Shown here: one piece after another, positions 1 through 10,900 of the stretch
Layout: each line of letters opens with the position of its first letter
Numbering within the stretch: position 1 is the first letter of the stretch
Origin: Edaphochlamys debaryana
Taxonomy: Eukaryota > Chlorophyta > Chlorophyceae > Chlamydomonadales
DNA length: 64,000 nucleotides
Reading direction: 5' to 3'
Assembly (NCBI GenBank): GCA_016858145.1
Contig: JAEHOE010000040.1
Span: forward strand, 1 to 64,000
Notes under the pieces: model-generated
What the model saw: the letters and a program-made list of their open reading frames with translations, nothing else
Database searches by the model: none
What the model was told of the DNA's origin: nothing
Program-made: the position numbers and the translations under genes

Positions 1-1149
1 TATTGGTGGCTGTCCCTGTCGTCAATCCATGGCGCCGGCACCCTGAGGCCCGTGCGCACGTACGTTGCAGGTCTGGCCTCAGCCCTGCCTGAGGCCCTGC
101 TGTGAGCGTCCGCCCTTTTTCGCCCCCCCGAGGTGTCATGGAGCAACTCACCAACGTGCCTCATTCCCCTGCGGTGCGCCGGGACAACTGAGGACTTGAC
201 TCAACCTTTGGCAAGAACTCTTGCCAAGCGCGTCCTGAGCATCGTTTGCGGTTGCTGGGCGGTTTCCGACAGGCGGGGCGCATCCTCAGCCCTTAGGACG
301 CGGCGTGGACATGCCATGTGCCCAGGTTGGCCGCGACCCCCCCCCCCCACCCCCCCTGTCGGTGGGTCGCTTGGCCCCAGCGGTCAGCGCTGTGACCCCC
401 AGCCAGGGAGATCCTTCATTGTAAACACCAAGGACTGTCTCAGTCATTGCTCGGCTGGAAGTGGAGGGGGCCGCTCAGCGCAGGCGCGCCTCCCCTCACC
501 TGCGTGCAGGTGCAGGGAGGGTGCAGACCGGGGTCGCGTCAGTGCACCCTGCGCCCTCGAATCCCCGTGGCCTGTTTTATAGTCGTCCAAGAGCACGCCG
601 CGGACCTAGTAAGGCTGCCAGGGGTGAAGGCTGCGAGGGGCAGTGGATAGGACAAGTCACGTCACAGTCAGTAAGGGCATCATGTTGAGCATCGTCCGAG
701 GTAGGAGCTAGCGTCCGAGCTGCGCTGTAAGCGGTGTCCCGCCGTGTAGAGCCGGTGCAGAGCCCTTGGGTGGCGGCGAAATGCACCTGAGCTGTAGGCT
801 GTCTGGGCACTCACGACCTGTTCAGGTGCGGAAACCGAGCCCTCCTGTGCCGAGCCGGTCTGTCCGGGTGCTCGCGAGCTCTTCAGTGGCCTAAACGCGG
901 AAACTCGGGTCGGGCACGCGGCCCTCCGCGCCCCAGTGCTACATAAGACCTCCCTGTCGCAAGCTTATAGCAGTACGCTTCGCTTCCGTCCACTAGCGGA
1001 CGCAGCTGCTCAACAGGTATCGCACCTTCACACATCCAGCGACCTCTCCCCGCGGCTCCATAGAGCGCGGCTCGTGGGCTTGTGCATACGTTCTATCTAT
1101 CGGCAAGCTTGATAACCCTCAACACCGCCAAACACACTACTCTCCCAGC
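1..1149 (+). promoter_or_regulatory. 5' flank of wall-glycoprotein copy A (part of the tandem repeat unit)
   Basis: No credible gene is seen here; the ORFs in all frames are short and shift at small indels. The stretch is nearly identical to 19180-20323 ahead of copy C, and 1-955 also matches 4875-5820 ahead of copy B, so it is part of a duplicated unit. A TATA-like ACATAAGA sits near 942-949, about 200 bases before the ATG of copy A. The same motif recurs before copy C. That it is the promoter is inference. Confidence 0.5.
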
Positions 1150-3646
1150 ATGGCGACAAGTCGCGGCCCCAGGCCGCAGCGCGTCGCGACGGCGACGAGC
1201 GCTATCGCGGGCCTGATGCTCCTGGCGTCGCTGGCCTCGGCGGCGCCGATGTCGGTCTGGCCCACTCGCGAGACCATGGTCCATCGCCGCCTCCTGGGCG
1301 GAAACGGCCCCTGCCAGTACACCTGCGGCCGGTATGCGCTGGCCACGCAGCAGCCGACGACCGACGCGCATCCGTGTGTGCAGGTGCGACTGCTGCAGAC
1401 ATTTGATGAGGGGACCACGTTGTGCCGCCTGTGTGCACGCGACTCGCGTGCCACGAACCCTAGCGTGGTGACGTCCCTCCGTCCCCCCGGCCCCGCGCAC
1501 CGCGCTCATGCGACTTCCTCCCCCGTCCTGCCCCTCCCCAGGTCAAGTGCGTGGGCATGAACAAGATCGAGGGTCGACCTCTCTCCTGGTGCAAGGGCCA
1601 ACAGCACCATCTCTTGGATTTGTGAGTGGCGATGGCGGGCCTTGGGCCCCCGGGGATGCAAGGGATGGTGCTCAGTTGGAAAGCAGGGGCACTCCCGTGC
1701 TCTACTCGCTTTCCGCCCCTGATGCCCAGGCACTACTGCCCTCTCCCCCGCCCGTTATCAGCAACTCACCTGCCTCCCTGACTCCTCGCCCGGCCTTGCC
1801 GCCCGCAGGCTGCCGCGGCGGCGACTGCAGCGGCTTCACCGCCACCGACTGCGGCGGTGCCCTCATCAACGAGGGCTCGGCAGCAGCCTGCAGGTCGGCT
1901 GCAACGCGGCCCGGAAGATCCAGTTCGACGTCACTCCGGGCACCACAAGCCTGGACATGCAGATCCATGACGGCCCCTCAGCGGCAACAACGCCTGCTCG
2001 GGCGGAACCGGCACCGGTGCCAACCAGTGCTGCGGTGGCGGCGGCGGCTGCACGGGCGACAACGTGTGCTCGCTGACCTGGCAGATCCCCACCTGCCGTG
2101 CCGCCTCCCCCCTCCCCCCTCTCCTCCGCCTCCCCCGCCACCCAGCCTCGCCGCCTCCCCCTCCGCCCAGCCCGCCGCCTCCCCCTCCTCCCTCTCCCCC
2201 CGCCTCCTCCCCCTCCCAGCCCGCCTCCTCCTCCGCCTCCCAGCCCGCCGCCTCCCCCTCCGCCCTCGCCTCCGCCTCCCCCTCCGCCCTCGCCTCCCCC
2301 TCCGCCCCCTCCTAGCCCGCCGCCGCCTCCTCCTCCTCCCCCCTCCCCCCAGCCCGCCGCCTCCCCCGCCACCCAGCCCGCCGCCCCGCCCCTCCTCCCT
2401 CCCCTCCTCCTCCCCCTCCGCCTCCCTCCTCCTCCCTCTCCCCTCCTCCCCCTCCTCCCTCCCCTCCTCCTCCCCCGCCTCCCTCCCCTCCTCCTCCCCC
2501 TCCGCCTCCCCTCCTCCCAGCCCACCGCCTCCCCCGCCACCCAGCCCGCCGCCTCCCCCTCCACCCTCCCCTCCTCCTCCCCCTCCGCCTCCCCCGCCTC
2601 CTTCGCCCCCTCCGCCCAGCCCGCCGCCTCCCCCTCCGCCTCCTCCTCCTCCCTCTCCCCCCTCCTCCGTCGCCCCCGCCTCCCCCTCCGCCTCCCCCGC
2701 CTCCCTCTCCCCCTCCTCCCAGCCCGCCGCCTCCCCCGCCACCCTCCCCCCGCCTCCCTCTCCCCCGCCTCCGTCTCCCCCGCCTCCCCCGCCACCTCCC
2801 CCCGCCTCCCTCTCCCCCCCCTCCCTCTCCCCCGCCTCCCCCTCCTCCTCCCCCTCCTCCCTCTCCCCCGCCGCCCCAAGGCCCCGTTGGTGACAACGAC
2901 GCCAGCCCGCCCAACGCGCCCCCGCCCTCCCCCGCGCCGCCTCCCTCGTGCACCGCCGACTCTGCCTGGTCCATGGTCGACCCTAGCACTGGCGTCAGCA
3001 GCGCGGCCCTGGTGACCTCGACCGCCGCCGTGTCGCCTGTGCCCAACTGGGGCGCCCAGCTCATCGCCGAGTCCTCCACCAGCAACAACTGGGGCAACGT
3101 GCTGCGGATCTCGGCGCCCCAGGGAGACGCCAAGTACACCACGCAGACTGGATACGTCATCATGTGCGCCGGCTGCGGCCGCAACGAGATCGGCAAGGGC
3201 TACACGGCCGCCGCCCTGAAGCTCGACATGTGAGTAGTGGAGCGGCGGGGCTGGGGAGTGTAGCGACGTGCAGGCAAGCGGGGTACTCTGGGAGCCGCCA
3301 TGGGCCCACTAAGGGTTTGCCAAGCTTCGCCTGACCCCGCTGCCCTACACCCCTCCTTCCCCCTCCCCCCAGTGCCCGCACCGGCAGCACCTACACCGCC
3401 ACGTTCACCGTCACCGTGGCCGGCGGCTCCATCACGGCCAGCGGCGTCAACATGTACTTCGGGACCAGTGCGCCCTCAAGCAACGCGCCCGGCTCCTGGA
3501 AGCCCAAGGCCACCCTCTTCCCCGCCGTCGGCAGCTACGCCAGCGGGGCCACCTTCACCGCCACCAAGACCCTCACTGGCTCCGGCTCCACGCTCTACGC
3601 AGCGCTGCACTTCGTGTCCACCAAGTGCACGCACTACTACGTTTAG
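1150..3646 (+). pseudogene. Wall hydroxyproline-rich glycoprotein, copy A (frameshifted)
   Basis: By comparison with copy C the exons are 1150-1383, about 1541-1620, 1809-3230 and 3373-3646. Exon 1 encodes a signal peptide (hydrophobic core with GLMLLASLASA). Next come a Cys-rich domain, a long Pro/Ser rod and a C-terminal globular domain ending in HYYV. Copy A differs from C by many one- or two-base indels: extra bases in the second exon near 1590-1610, single-base losses near 1880 and 1977, and gains near 2095-2105. Exon 3 therefore has no continuous frame. Exon 1 and the last exon are intact. It may be a decaying pseudogene, or the sequence here may be of low quality, since many indels lie in homopolymers. 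Confidence 0.7.
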
Positions 3647-4359
3647 GCGGAGCGCGCTGACTTTGCTTGAAGATGATAGGCCTACCGGCCTGCGGCTTTT
3701 GTCATTAGTTGGTGTGCAGTTCATGTGTGGCTGGCTTGTGATGTGGTGATGACACCAGCGGAGGCAAGTGCTGCGCCGCTGTTGATCTTACGTGGCCGCT
3801 TATTTTGGACTCCTGTGCAATCATGACACGTATCTACGCTCTACGTACAGCCTTGACCGGCACACGCCGTTTCGTTAGAAAGCACTCATGACTTTGACTG
3901 ACGCATGCCCAGGCATTGCAGCGGGGAGCGGGGAGCTGACTTGGCATGCAGACCGGGGCCTTGGCGCTCACGACTGAGCTGCACTAGATGTTCAGCACGA
4001 GATGTACAGAGTGTAGCTACGCAGGCCGTTTAAGCTTAGCTGGCCGCGGAGCAATGTGACACTGATATGATGAGGTACAACCAGATACCGGTACAGAGGC
4101 TAAAAGCCATGCTATGCGAAGGCAGAGTCAAGACAGAATGACGGGTTCTTGCGCAACGCAACGCAACGTTGTGACGTGATGGGTTGCCCCGTCACATGTA
4201 AGATGCAAAAGACATTTGTGTATTGCCTCTCCATCCCACCGCCTGAGACCGCTCATCGTGCGGCACAGGACCTCGACAGCCGTGTGAGCCCGCCTACCGC
4301 TGGATAGCAGCTGCTTCTGTCTGCAGGCGGCGGCTCTGTGTCCTTGATTGTGGTTCGCT
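3647..4359. other. Intergenic: 3' flank of copy A and the empty site of the retroelement
   Basis: No gene seen. About 3745-3840 resembles the 3' flank of copy C (22925-23018), so this is probably 3' UTR. A candidate algal poly(A) signal TGTAA lies at about 4197. GCAAC is repeated near 4153. Bases 4292-4359 reappear at 7588-7655 immediately before the retroelement, and 4356-4359 (CGCT) is the uninterrupted version of the element's target site. Confidence 0.6.
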
Positions 4360-5819
4360 CTAGAGCAAGGGTTGGGTGTGTAAGATGGACGTCCCCAGGG
4401 CCCGGGGCCTATCTACACGTCGTTTCTTCACTCCATCCTGCCTGCCACAAGCTTGTGCTTGGGAGACACGGACTCCCGCCTGCCTGCACATGGCCCAAGT
4501 AAATGCTTGTGAGCAAGTAGTTTACATTCAGTGCGCCGGGCACGGCTGCAGTGGCCCAGCAGTGGCACCCAGCAGCAGTGACTAGCTGACGGCCTTGCTA
4601 CTCTGCCAGGGGCGTCCATTGGTCGTCACCACGCCGGGGGTTTAAAGCAAAGCGCAATGCAGCGCAGAGCACGATGGCAGGCTTGGCACGCCGGGGGTGT
4701 CATGGGGCAACGCACGGACTTGCCTCGCTCGCCCATGCATTCCGGGACTCCGGGAGCTGCCATTCACCTCGATCAAGAGTAGTTTGGCAACAACGGGGGC
4801 CAGCGCAACGTGCAGAGAGGGGGGGAGACGGTGCTCAGTACCGGTACGCGCTTTGCGGAGTTTGCCCCCCCCTCTTATTGGTGGCTGTCCCTGTCGTCAA
4901 TCCATGGCGCCGGCACCCTGAGGCCCGTGCGCACGTACGTTGCAGGTCTGGCCTCAAGCCCTGCCTGAGGCCCTGCTGTGAGCGTCCGCCCTTCGCCTCC
5001 CCCGAGGTGTCATGGAGCAACTCACCAACGTGCCTCATTCCCCTGCGGTGCGCCGGGACAACTGAGAGGACTTGACTCAACCTTGGCAAGAACTCTTGCC
5101 AAAGCGCGTCCTGAGCATCGTTTGCGGTTGCTGGGCGGTTCCGACAGGCGGGGCGCATCCTCAGCCCTTAGGACGCGGCGTGGACATGCCATGTGCCAGG
5201 TTGGCCGCGACCCCCCCCCACCCCCCCTGTCGGTGGGTCGCTTGGCCCCAGCGGTCAGCGCTGTGACCCCAGCCAGGGAGATCCTTCATTGTAAACACCA
5301 AGGACTGTCTCAGTCATTGCTCGGCTGGAAGTGGAGGGGCCGCTCAGCGCAGGAGCGCGCTCCCCTCACCTGCGTGCAGGTGCAGGGAGGGTGCAGACCG
5401 GGGTCGCGTCAGTGCACCCTGCGCCCTCGAATCCCCGGTGGCCTGTTTTAGGTCGTCCAAGAGCACGCCGCGGACCTAGTAAGGCTGCCAGGGGTGAAGG
5501 CTGCGAGGGGCAGTGGAGAGGACAAGTCACGTCACAGTCAGTAAGGGCATCATGTTGAGCATCGTCCGAGGTAGGAGCTAGCGTCCGAGCTGCGCTGTAA
5601 GCGGTGTCCGCCGGTGTAGAGCCGGTGCAGAGCCCTTGGGTGGCGGCGAAATGCACCTGAGCTGTAGGCTGTCTGGGCACTCACGACCTGTTCAGGTGCG
5701 GAAACCGAGCCCTCCTGTGCCGAGCCGGTCTGTCCGGGTGCTCGCGAGCTCTTCAGTGGCCTAAACGCGGAAACTCGGGTCGGGCACGCGGCCCCTCCGC
5801 GCCCCAGTGCTACATAAGA
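4360..5819 (+). repeat. Duplicated upstream block ahead of copy B
   Basis: This block is nearly identical to 18662-20130 upstream of copy C, with a few indels (for example near 4785-4800 against 19075-19090). From about 4875 on it also matches 1-955. The ORFs inside it are shared by all copies but have no recognisable domain and shift at the indels, so I do not call them genes. The block ends just after the TATA-like motif, where copy B has a deletion. Confidence 0.75.
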
Positions 5820-7588
5820 CCTCCTCTGATCCGGCCCCGCGCACCGCGCTCATGCGACTTCCTCCCCCCGTCCTGCCCCTCCCCAGGTCAAGTGCGTGGG
5901 CATGAACAAGATCGAGGTCGACCTCTCCTGGTGCAAGGCCAACAGCACCATCTCTTGGATTTGTGAGTGGCGATGGCGGGGCCTTGGGCCCCCGGGGATG
6001 CAAGGGATGGTGCTCAGTTGGAAAGCAGGGCACTCCCGAGCTCTACTCGCTTTCCGCGCCTGATGCCCAGGCACTACTGCCCTCTCCCCCTCCCGTTATC
6101 AGCAACTCACCTGCCTCCCTGCCTCCTCGCCCGGCCTTGCCGCCCGCAGGCTGCCGCGGCGGCGACTGCAGCGGCTTCACCGCCACCGACTGCGGCGGTG
6201 CCCTCATCAACGAGGGCTCGGGCAGCAGCCTGCAGGTCGGCTGCAACGCGGCCCGGAAGATCCAGTTCGACGTCACTCCGGGCACCACGAGCCTGGACAT
6301 GCAGATCCATGACGGCCCCCTCAGCGGCAACAACGCCTGCTCGGGCGGAACCGGCACCGGTGCCAACCAGTGCTGCGGTGGCGGCGGCGGCTGCACGGGC
6401 GACAACGTGTGCTCGCTGACCTGGCAGATCCCCACCTGCGTGCCGCCTCCCCCTCCCCCCTCTCCTCCGCCTCCCCCGCCACCCAGCCCGCCGCCTCCCC
6501 CTCCGCCCAGCCCGCCGCCTCCCCCTCCTCCCTCTCCCCCGCCTCCTCCCCTCCCAGCCCGCCTCCTCCTCCGCCTCCCAGCCCGCCGCCTCCCCCTCCG
6601 CCCTCGCCTCCGCCTCCCCCTCCGCCCTCTCCTCCCCCTCCGCCCCCTCCTAGCCCGCCGCCGCCTCCTCCTCCTCCCCCTCCCCCCAGCCCGCCGCCTC
6701 CCCCGCACCCAGCCCGCCGCCGCCCCCCTCCTCCCTCCCCTCCTCCTCCCCCTCCGCCTCCTCCTCCTCCCTCTCCTCCTCCTCCCCCTCCTCCCTCCCC
6801 TCCTCCTCCCCCTCCTCCCTCCCCTCCCTCCCTCCCCCCTCCGCCTCCCCCTCCTCCCAGCCCACCGCCTCCCCCTCCTCCCTCCCCTCCTCCTCCCCCT
6901 CCTCCCTCCCCTCCTCCTCCCCTCCGCCTCCCCCCGCCTCCCTCGCCCCCTCCGCCCAGCCCGCCGCCTCCCCCTCCGCCTCCTCCGCCTCCCTCTCCCC
7001 CCTCCTCCGTCGCCCCCGCCTCCCCCTCCGCCTCCCCCGCCTCCCTCGCCCCCTCCTCCCAGCCCGCCGCCTCCCCCGCCACCTCCCCCGCCTCCCTCTC
7101 CCCCGCCTCCGTCTCCCCCGCCTCCCCCTCCGCCTCCCCCGCCTCCCTCTCCCCCTCCTCCCTCTCCCCCGCCTCCCCCTCCTCCTCCCCCCCTCCTCCC
7201 TCTCCCCCCGCCGCCCCAAGGCCCCGTTGGTGACAACGACGCCAGCCCGCCCAACGCGCCCCCGCCCTCCCCCGCGCCGCCTCCCTCGTGCACCGCCGAC
7301 TCTGCCTGGTCCATGGTCGACCCTAGCACTGGCGTCAGCAGCGCGGCCCTGGTGACCTCGACCGCCGCCGTGTCGCCTGTGCCCAACTGGGGCGCCCAGC
7401 TCATCGCCGAGTCCTCCACCAGCAACAACTGGGGCAACGTGCTGCGGATCTCGGCGCCCCAGGGAGACGCCAAGTACACCACGCAGACTGGATACGTCAT
7501 CATGTGCGCCGGCTGCGGCCGCAACGAGATCGGCAAGGGCTACACGGCCGCCGCCCTGAAGCTCGACATGTGAGTAGTGGAGCGGCGG
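5820..7588 (+). pseudogene. Wall hydroxyproline-rich glycoprotein, copy B (lacks first and last exons)
   Basis: Relative to copy C, about 520 bases are missing at 5829 (equivalent to about 20130-20652). The lost part includes the presumed transcription start, 5' UTR and the signal-peptide exon. Exon 2 (5887-5962) and exon 3 (6150-7569) remain. Exon 3 reads through in one frame, from the Cys-rich domain through the Pro-rich rod to KLDM, but part of the rod is locally shifted by compensating indels (LPARLLLRLP instead of SPPPPP). The last intron and final exon are gone: after the splice donor the sequence jumps to a copy of 4292 onward. With neither signal peptide nor C-terminal domain it is very probably non-functional. 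Confidence 0.8.
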
Positions 7589-7655
7589 CCTACCGCTGGA
7601 TAGCAGCTGCTTCTGTCTGCAGGCGGCGGCTCTGTGTCCTTGATTGTGGTTCGCT
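7588..7655 (+). repeat. 68-bp remnant of the inter-copy spacer
   Basis: Identical to 4292-4359. It is the left flank of the retroelement and ends in the target-site copy CGCT (7652-7655). It shows that the element inserted into the spacer between two tandem gene copies. Confidence 0.9.
7652..7655. repeat. Target-site duplication, left (CGCT)
   Basis: Matches 18658-18661, and matches the single CGCT at the empty paralogous site 4356-4359. Four base pairs fits an integrase-mediated insertion. Confidence 0.95.
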
Positions 7656-7767
7656 TGACAGAGCACAGTATCGTCGCTGCCACACTATCGTAGGAGTTCG
7701 GTGGTTGCTGGCAGTTGTGGAGCTTGACAAGGGAGAACGACCTGTGTGTGCGCCATGCACTTGTATG

Positions 7768-7787
7768 GTACAGCATGCATGCTGTAC
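7768..7787. promoter_or_regulatory. 20-bp perfect palindrome in the terminal repeat
   Basis: The two ten-base arms are exact reverse complements, centred on GCATGC. The copy in A2 is at 18306-18325. It lies about 60-75 bases before the predicted RNA start, so it could bind a dimeric regulator. The role is inference. Confidence 0.6.
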
Positions 7788-7829
7788 GGCAGCCTCATTC
7801 CGCCCGCGGTGAGGATAGGCTAGCGCTCA

Positions 7830-7854
7830 GCTCCCGTCTCGTTAAGACGGGAGC
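7830..7854 (+). promoter_or_regulatory. Hairpin overlapping the putative self-primer
   Basis: The arms GCTCCCGTCT and AGACGGGAGC enclose the loop CGTTA. The 3' arm is most of the 12-mer (7844-7855) that is complementary to the site at 8070-8081, so hairpin and primer pairing would compete. The A2 copy is at 18368-18392. Confidence 0.7.
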
Positions 7855-7914
7855 ACCGCTTCATACGCCGCTTCATACGCCGCTTCATGCGTACTGAGAC
7901 CTGTAACGTCAGAG

Positions 7915-10900
7915 TTGTTGCATGCCTTGCCTTCTCTACTGCCAGTCGAAGCAGTCTCTGTGCTACCCTGTCGACAATCTACTCGGAGCGCGTCTCCGCT
8001 CGGCGTCCGTCAGTCGCCGTTCTCCAGCCGCGAGTCCTGGGCTACGCCCTTGGCCTTAGCTCGCAATTTTGCTCCCGTCTTCCGCTCGCGCTACGCGCAG
8101 TGGACTGCTCATCATTTGGTCACACCCGGGCTACGCCCAAGGTGCGACCTGGCTCCTAGGACTGCGTCCGAAAGAGCCGGAGCCCAGGCTACGTCTGGCA
8201 GCTCCGAAGGGGTTGTCACTGTCGCTTCGCCCGTCGGCAAGCGGCCACCCCCGGCAGCAGATAGAGCTTCTCGCTACCGCGATCGCGTCGAGCGTCAAGA
8301 AGAGGACCTGCCTATTCATCGGTTCGCTGAGCTTCACAACGCCCGCAACGCAGGTGTTCCTCCGAAGTCACCACCAACAAGTCCTGGCCGCGGTCGCGCC
8401 CCAGCCCAGGCATCTTTGCTCCACGGTAATCCACTGTTCGAGCAGCAACCCACTGGCAACGCCGGTGCGGGTGCGAGTACGTCTGGAGGCTCCGACGTCA
8501 CTCATCACGCTCGCGCTCCGTCTGCAGGCACTGCAACAGCGCTCGCTGGCAACAACAACGTAGTTGCGGCTATCGCCCAAACTGGAGGTGGGGCTGCGGG
8601 TGGTCAGGCTGGCCCGTCGCACGTCTCGGCAAACCCTCTGCACGCGCCCCAGCCGGGGGCCGCGGGGGCACTTCCCGCCGTCGCGGGAGGACCTGGGCTG
8701 CGCCCAGGCTCAAACCCTAGCTCATCTAGCTCCTCGTCTGACGGAGGCGAGCCTCCGCCTCTCGGCCAGCCGCTGCTACCGCTAGCCCCGGCACCTCAAG
8801 CCGTGCAGGCTGGGCAGGCGGCGCCTGACCCAGACTCGGAAGACGAGATGTCAAACAAGCATGTCCCTGTCTTCGATAGCATCAACAAGTCTCTCCCTGC
8901 CTTCCTTGCAGCGACCCACTCGTGGCGCCTGGGTTGGGAGATGACGTCACGTGGCGACAACACGTGCAAGCTCTGCCGGCTCTGGCTAGCTGGCATCGCC
9001 GGCGGCCAGGGGCCTGACGGCTCGGTGCGGCTTTTCACGGTCACGCAGCACTGGGTCAACACCAAGGGCCTGCCGCGCCTGCTGAGGCACCGGGTGGAGT
9101 TCGATGCGGCCATCGCCGCCATGAACCCGCAGCCCGTACCGCTGCCGGACTACGTGGGCCAGGCGCTGCCGCCCGGGCTGCTCGACGCCATGGACTACGT
9201 CATCGCCCTGCTCCGCGAGGACTATGGCCGGGACGACCCCGCCGCCAAGGCGGACTACGAGAAGTTCGAGATCTGGACCACGGAGGACCCCACCGCCGCC
9301 GGCTCCCGCTACCTGGCCATCGTCAGCGTCCTGAGCCTGGTCACCTACCCTCGGCGCACCCGCACCGAGCGCTGGCTTCTCGCCGTCGTCAAGTCCCACT
9401 GGGTTAAGGCGGCGGTGATGAACGAGCACATCAAGCTCGGCTACCGGGGCAAGGCCGACGACGACCCCACCGCCTGGGACGTGGAGTGGTGCATATCGGA
9501 GTGCCAGAACGTCTACGTCTGCTTCCGCTCGGACCAGGCCGAGGTGGACCGGCTGGCGCCCAAGAAGGTCAGGGCCCTGGCGACCGCTGCCGGGCCCGTG
9601 GGCGAGTCCACGGCCGCCAGCCACTCGGACTTCGCCCGGCTCTCGGCACAGCTCGACAGCATGGCGCTCGCCATCCACGGGCCCAACAACGGCAACCGCC
9701 CGTTCGGCAACCAGCAGCAGCTGCAGTCGCCGGCGGGCAAGATGCGCCAGCGCTGGCCCAAGGAGGCGCCCGGCCCGGTCACCGGCTCCAAGGGTCCCTG
9801 CACCTACCACGCCTGCGTCAACGGCCCCCGCGCCAAGTCCCACTCGCTGGATTTCTGCTCCGAGAACGCCAAGGCGGGCAACCCGACGGCCCTGCAAGGG
9901 TACCCGGCCTCGGTCGACATGGGTCAGGCCTGGGAGAAACTGCTCCGGCAGAACCCGCAGTTCGCCGCACCGCAGCAGCAGCAGCAGCAGGGTGGCAACC
10001 AGCAGGGCGGCAAGCCGCAGGGCGGCAGCAAGCAGGAGTACGTCAAGGCCAAGGACAACAACCGCGGCAAGGGCAGGGTCAACGCCTACGCGGCCAAGAC
10101 CGACTCCCCGGCGTCCCAGGCCCCGGCGGCAGCGCCGCTGGTTGCCTTCCACGCGCCGTATGGTTACGCGCCCTACCCGTACGCGCAGCCGCCGCCCATG
10201 TACGGCTACCCGCCCAGCGCCTATGGCGGCCATGGCCCGCAGCAGCTGCCTGCGCCCTCGGCCGGCCAGCACGCTGCGGCCTTCGCCTCCGCTGCCTCCT
10301 ACCGTGGCACGCCGCCGCCCTCGCACGTGAGCGCCCAGTCCCACGGTTGGCTCATGGGCCACGGCGCGCCGCCGTACGCCTACCCGCCGCCGCCCAGCTA
10401 CGCCCCCAGCACGTCCTCGGCGCTCGCCACGGACACGCTCTCGGTGGCGCAGCAGCCGTTCGGCACGTTCATCACGCGTGTTGACGGCACTGCAGGCGCC
10501 ACGGTCCTCGCCACCAGCAGCTCTGCCTCTGTCTCCAAGCTGGGGGGGGGTATGAGCAGCCTGGGCACCAGCGTGCAGACAGCGGCACCGGCGCGGACCA
10601 GGCTCCAGTGGCCCATCCCGGCAGTGGCGCTCAACACCGCGCGTGAGCCCATGCCCGCCGGCTTCCGCCAGAGCCAGGCGGCGTCGCTGCCCAGCTCTAT
10701 CCGCGTCCCACTCGTAGAGTACTGCTCGATCCAGATCTACCTGGATGGCAGCTGCAGCGTGCGGGTCAGCGGGGCGACCGGTACGACGATCCTGACGGCG
10801 ATCGGCGACTTGATGAACGTGGTCAAGGCCCAGATCAGGCCTTCGCCCACGGACACCGCCCCCAACGCCACCTTCGCCTGCTCGTCCACGGCTGCAAGCG

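Larger units (their letters stand above)
7656..8069 (+). repeat. Terminal repeat A1 (5' copy)
   Basis: 414 bp, identical by eye to 18194-18607. It begins TGACAG. It holds a 20-bp perfect palindrome (7768-7787), a hairpin with 10-bp arms and 5-base loop (7830-7854) and three near-tandem copies of CGCTTCATACGC (7859-7891). The polyprotein frame already opens inside it (ATG at 7915), after a possible upstream ORF starting at 7887. Confidence 0.95.

Noticed and set aside
133..810. Short ORFs repeated in the three upstream blocks (for example 133-582, 4674-5075, 19278-19568)
   Set aside because: They change frame at small indels between copies and have no motif, so they behave as non-coding flank.
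1866..3196. Long minus-strand Gly/Arg-rich ORFs opposite the wall-glycoprotein rods (also 6043-7666 and 20867-22833)
   Set aside because: They are antisense shadows of the C-rich (SPPPPP)n coding repeats and have no independent motif or splice structure.
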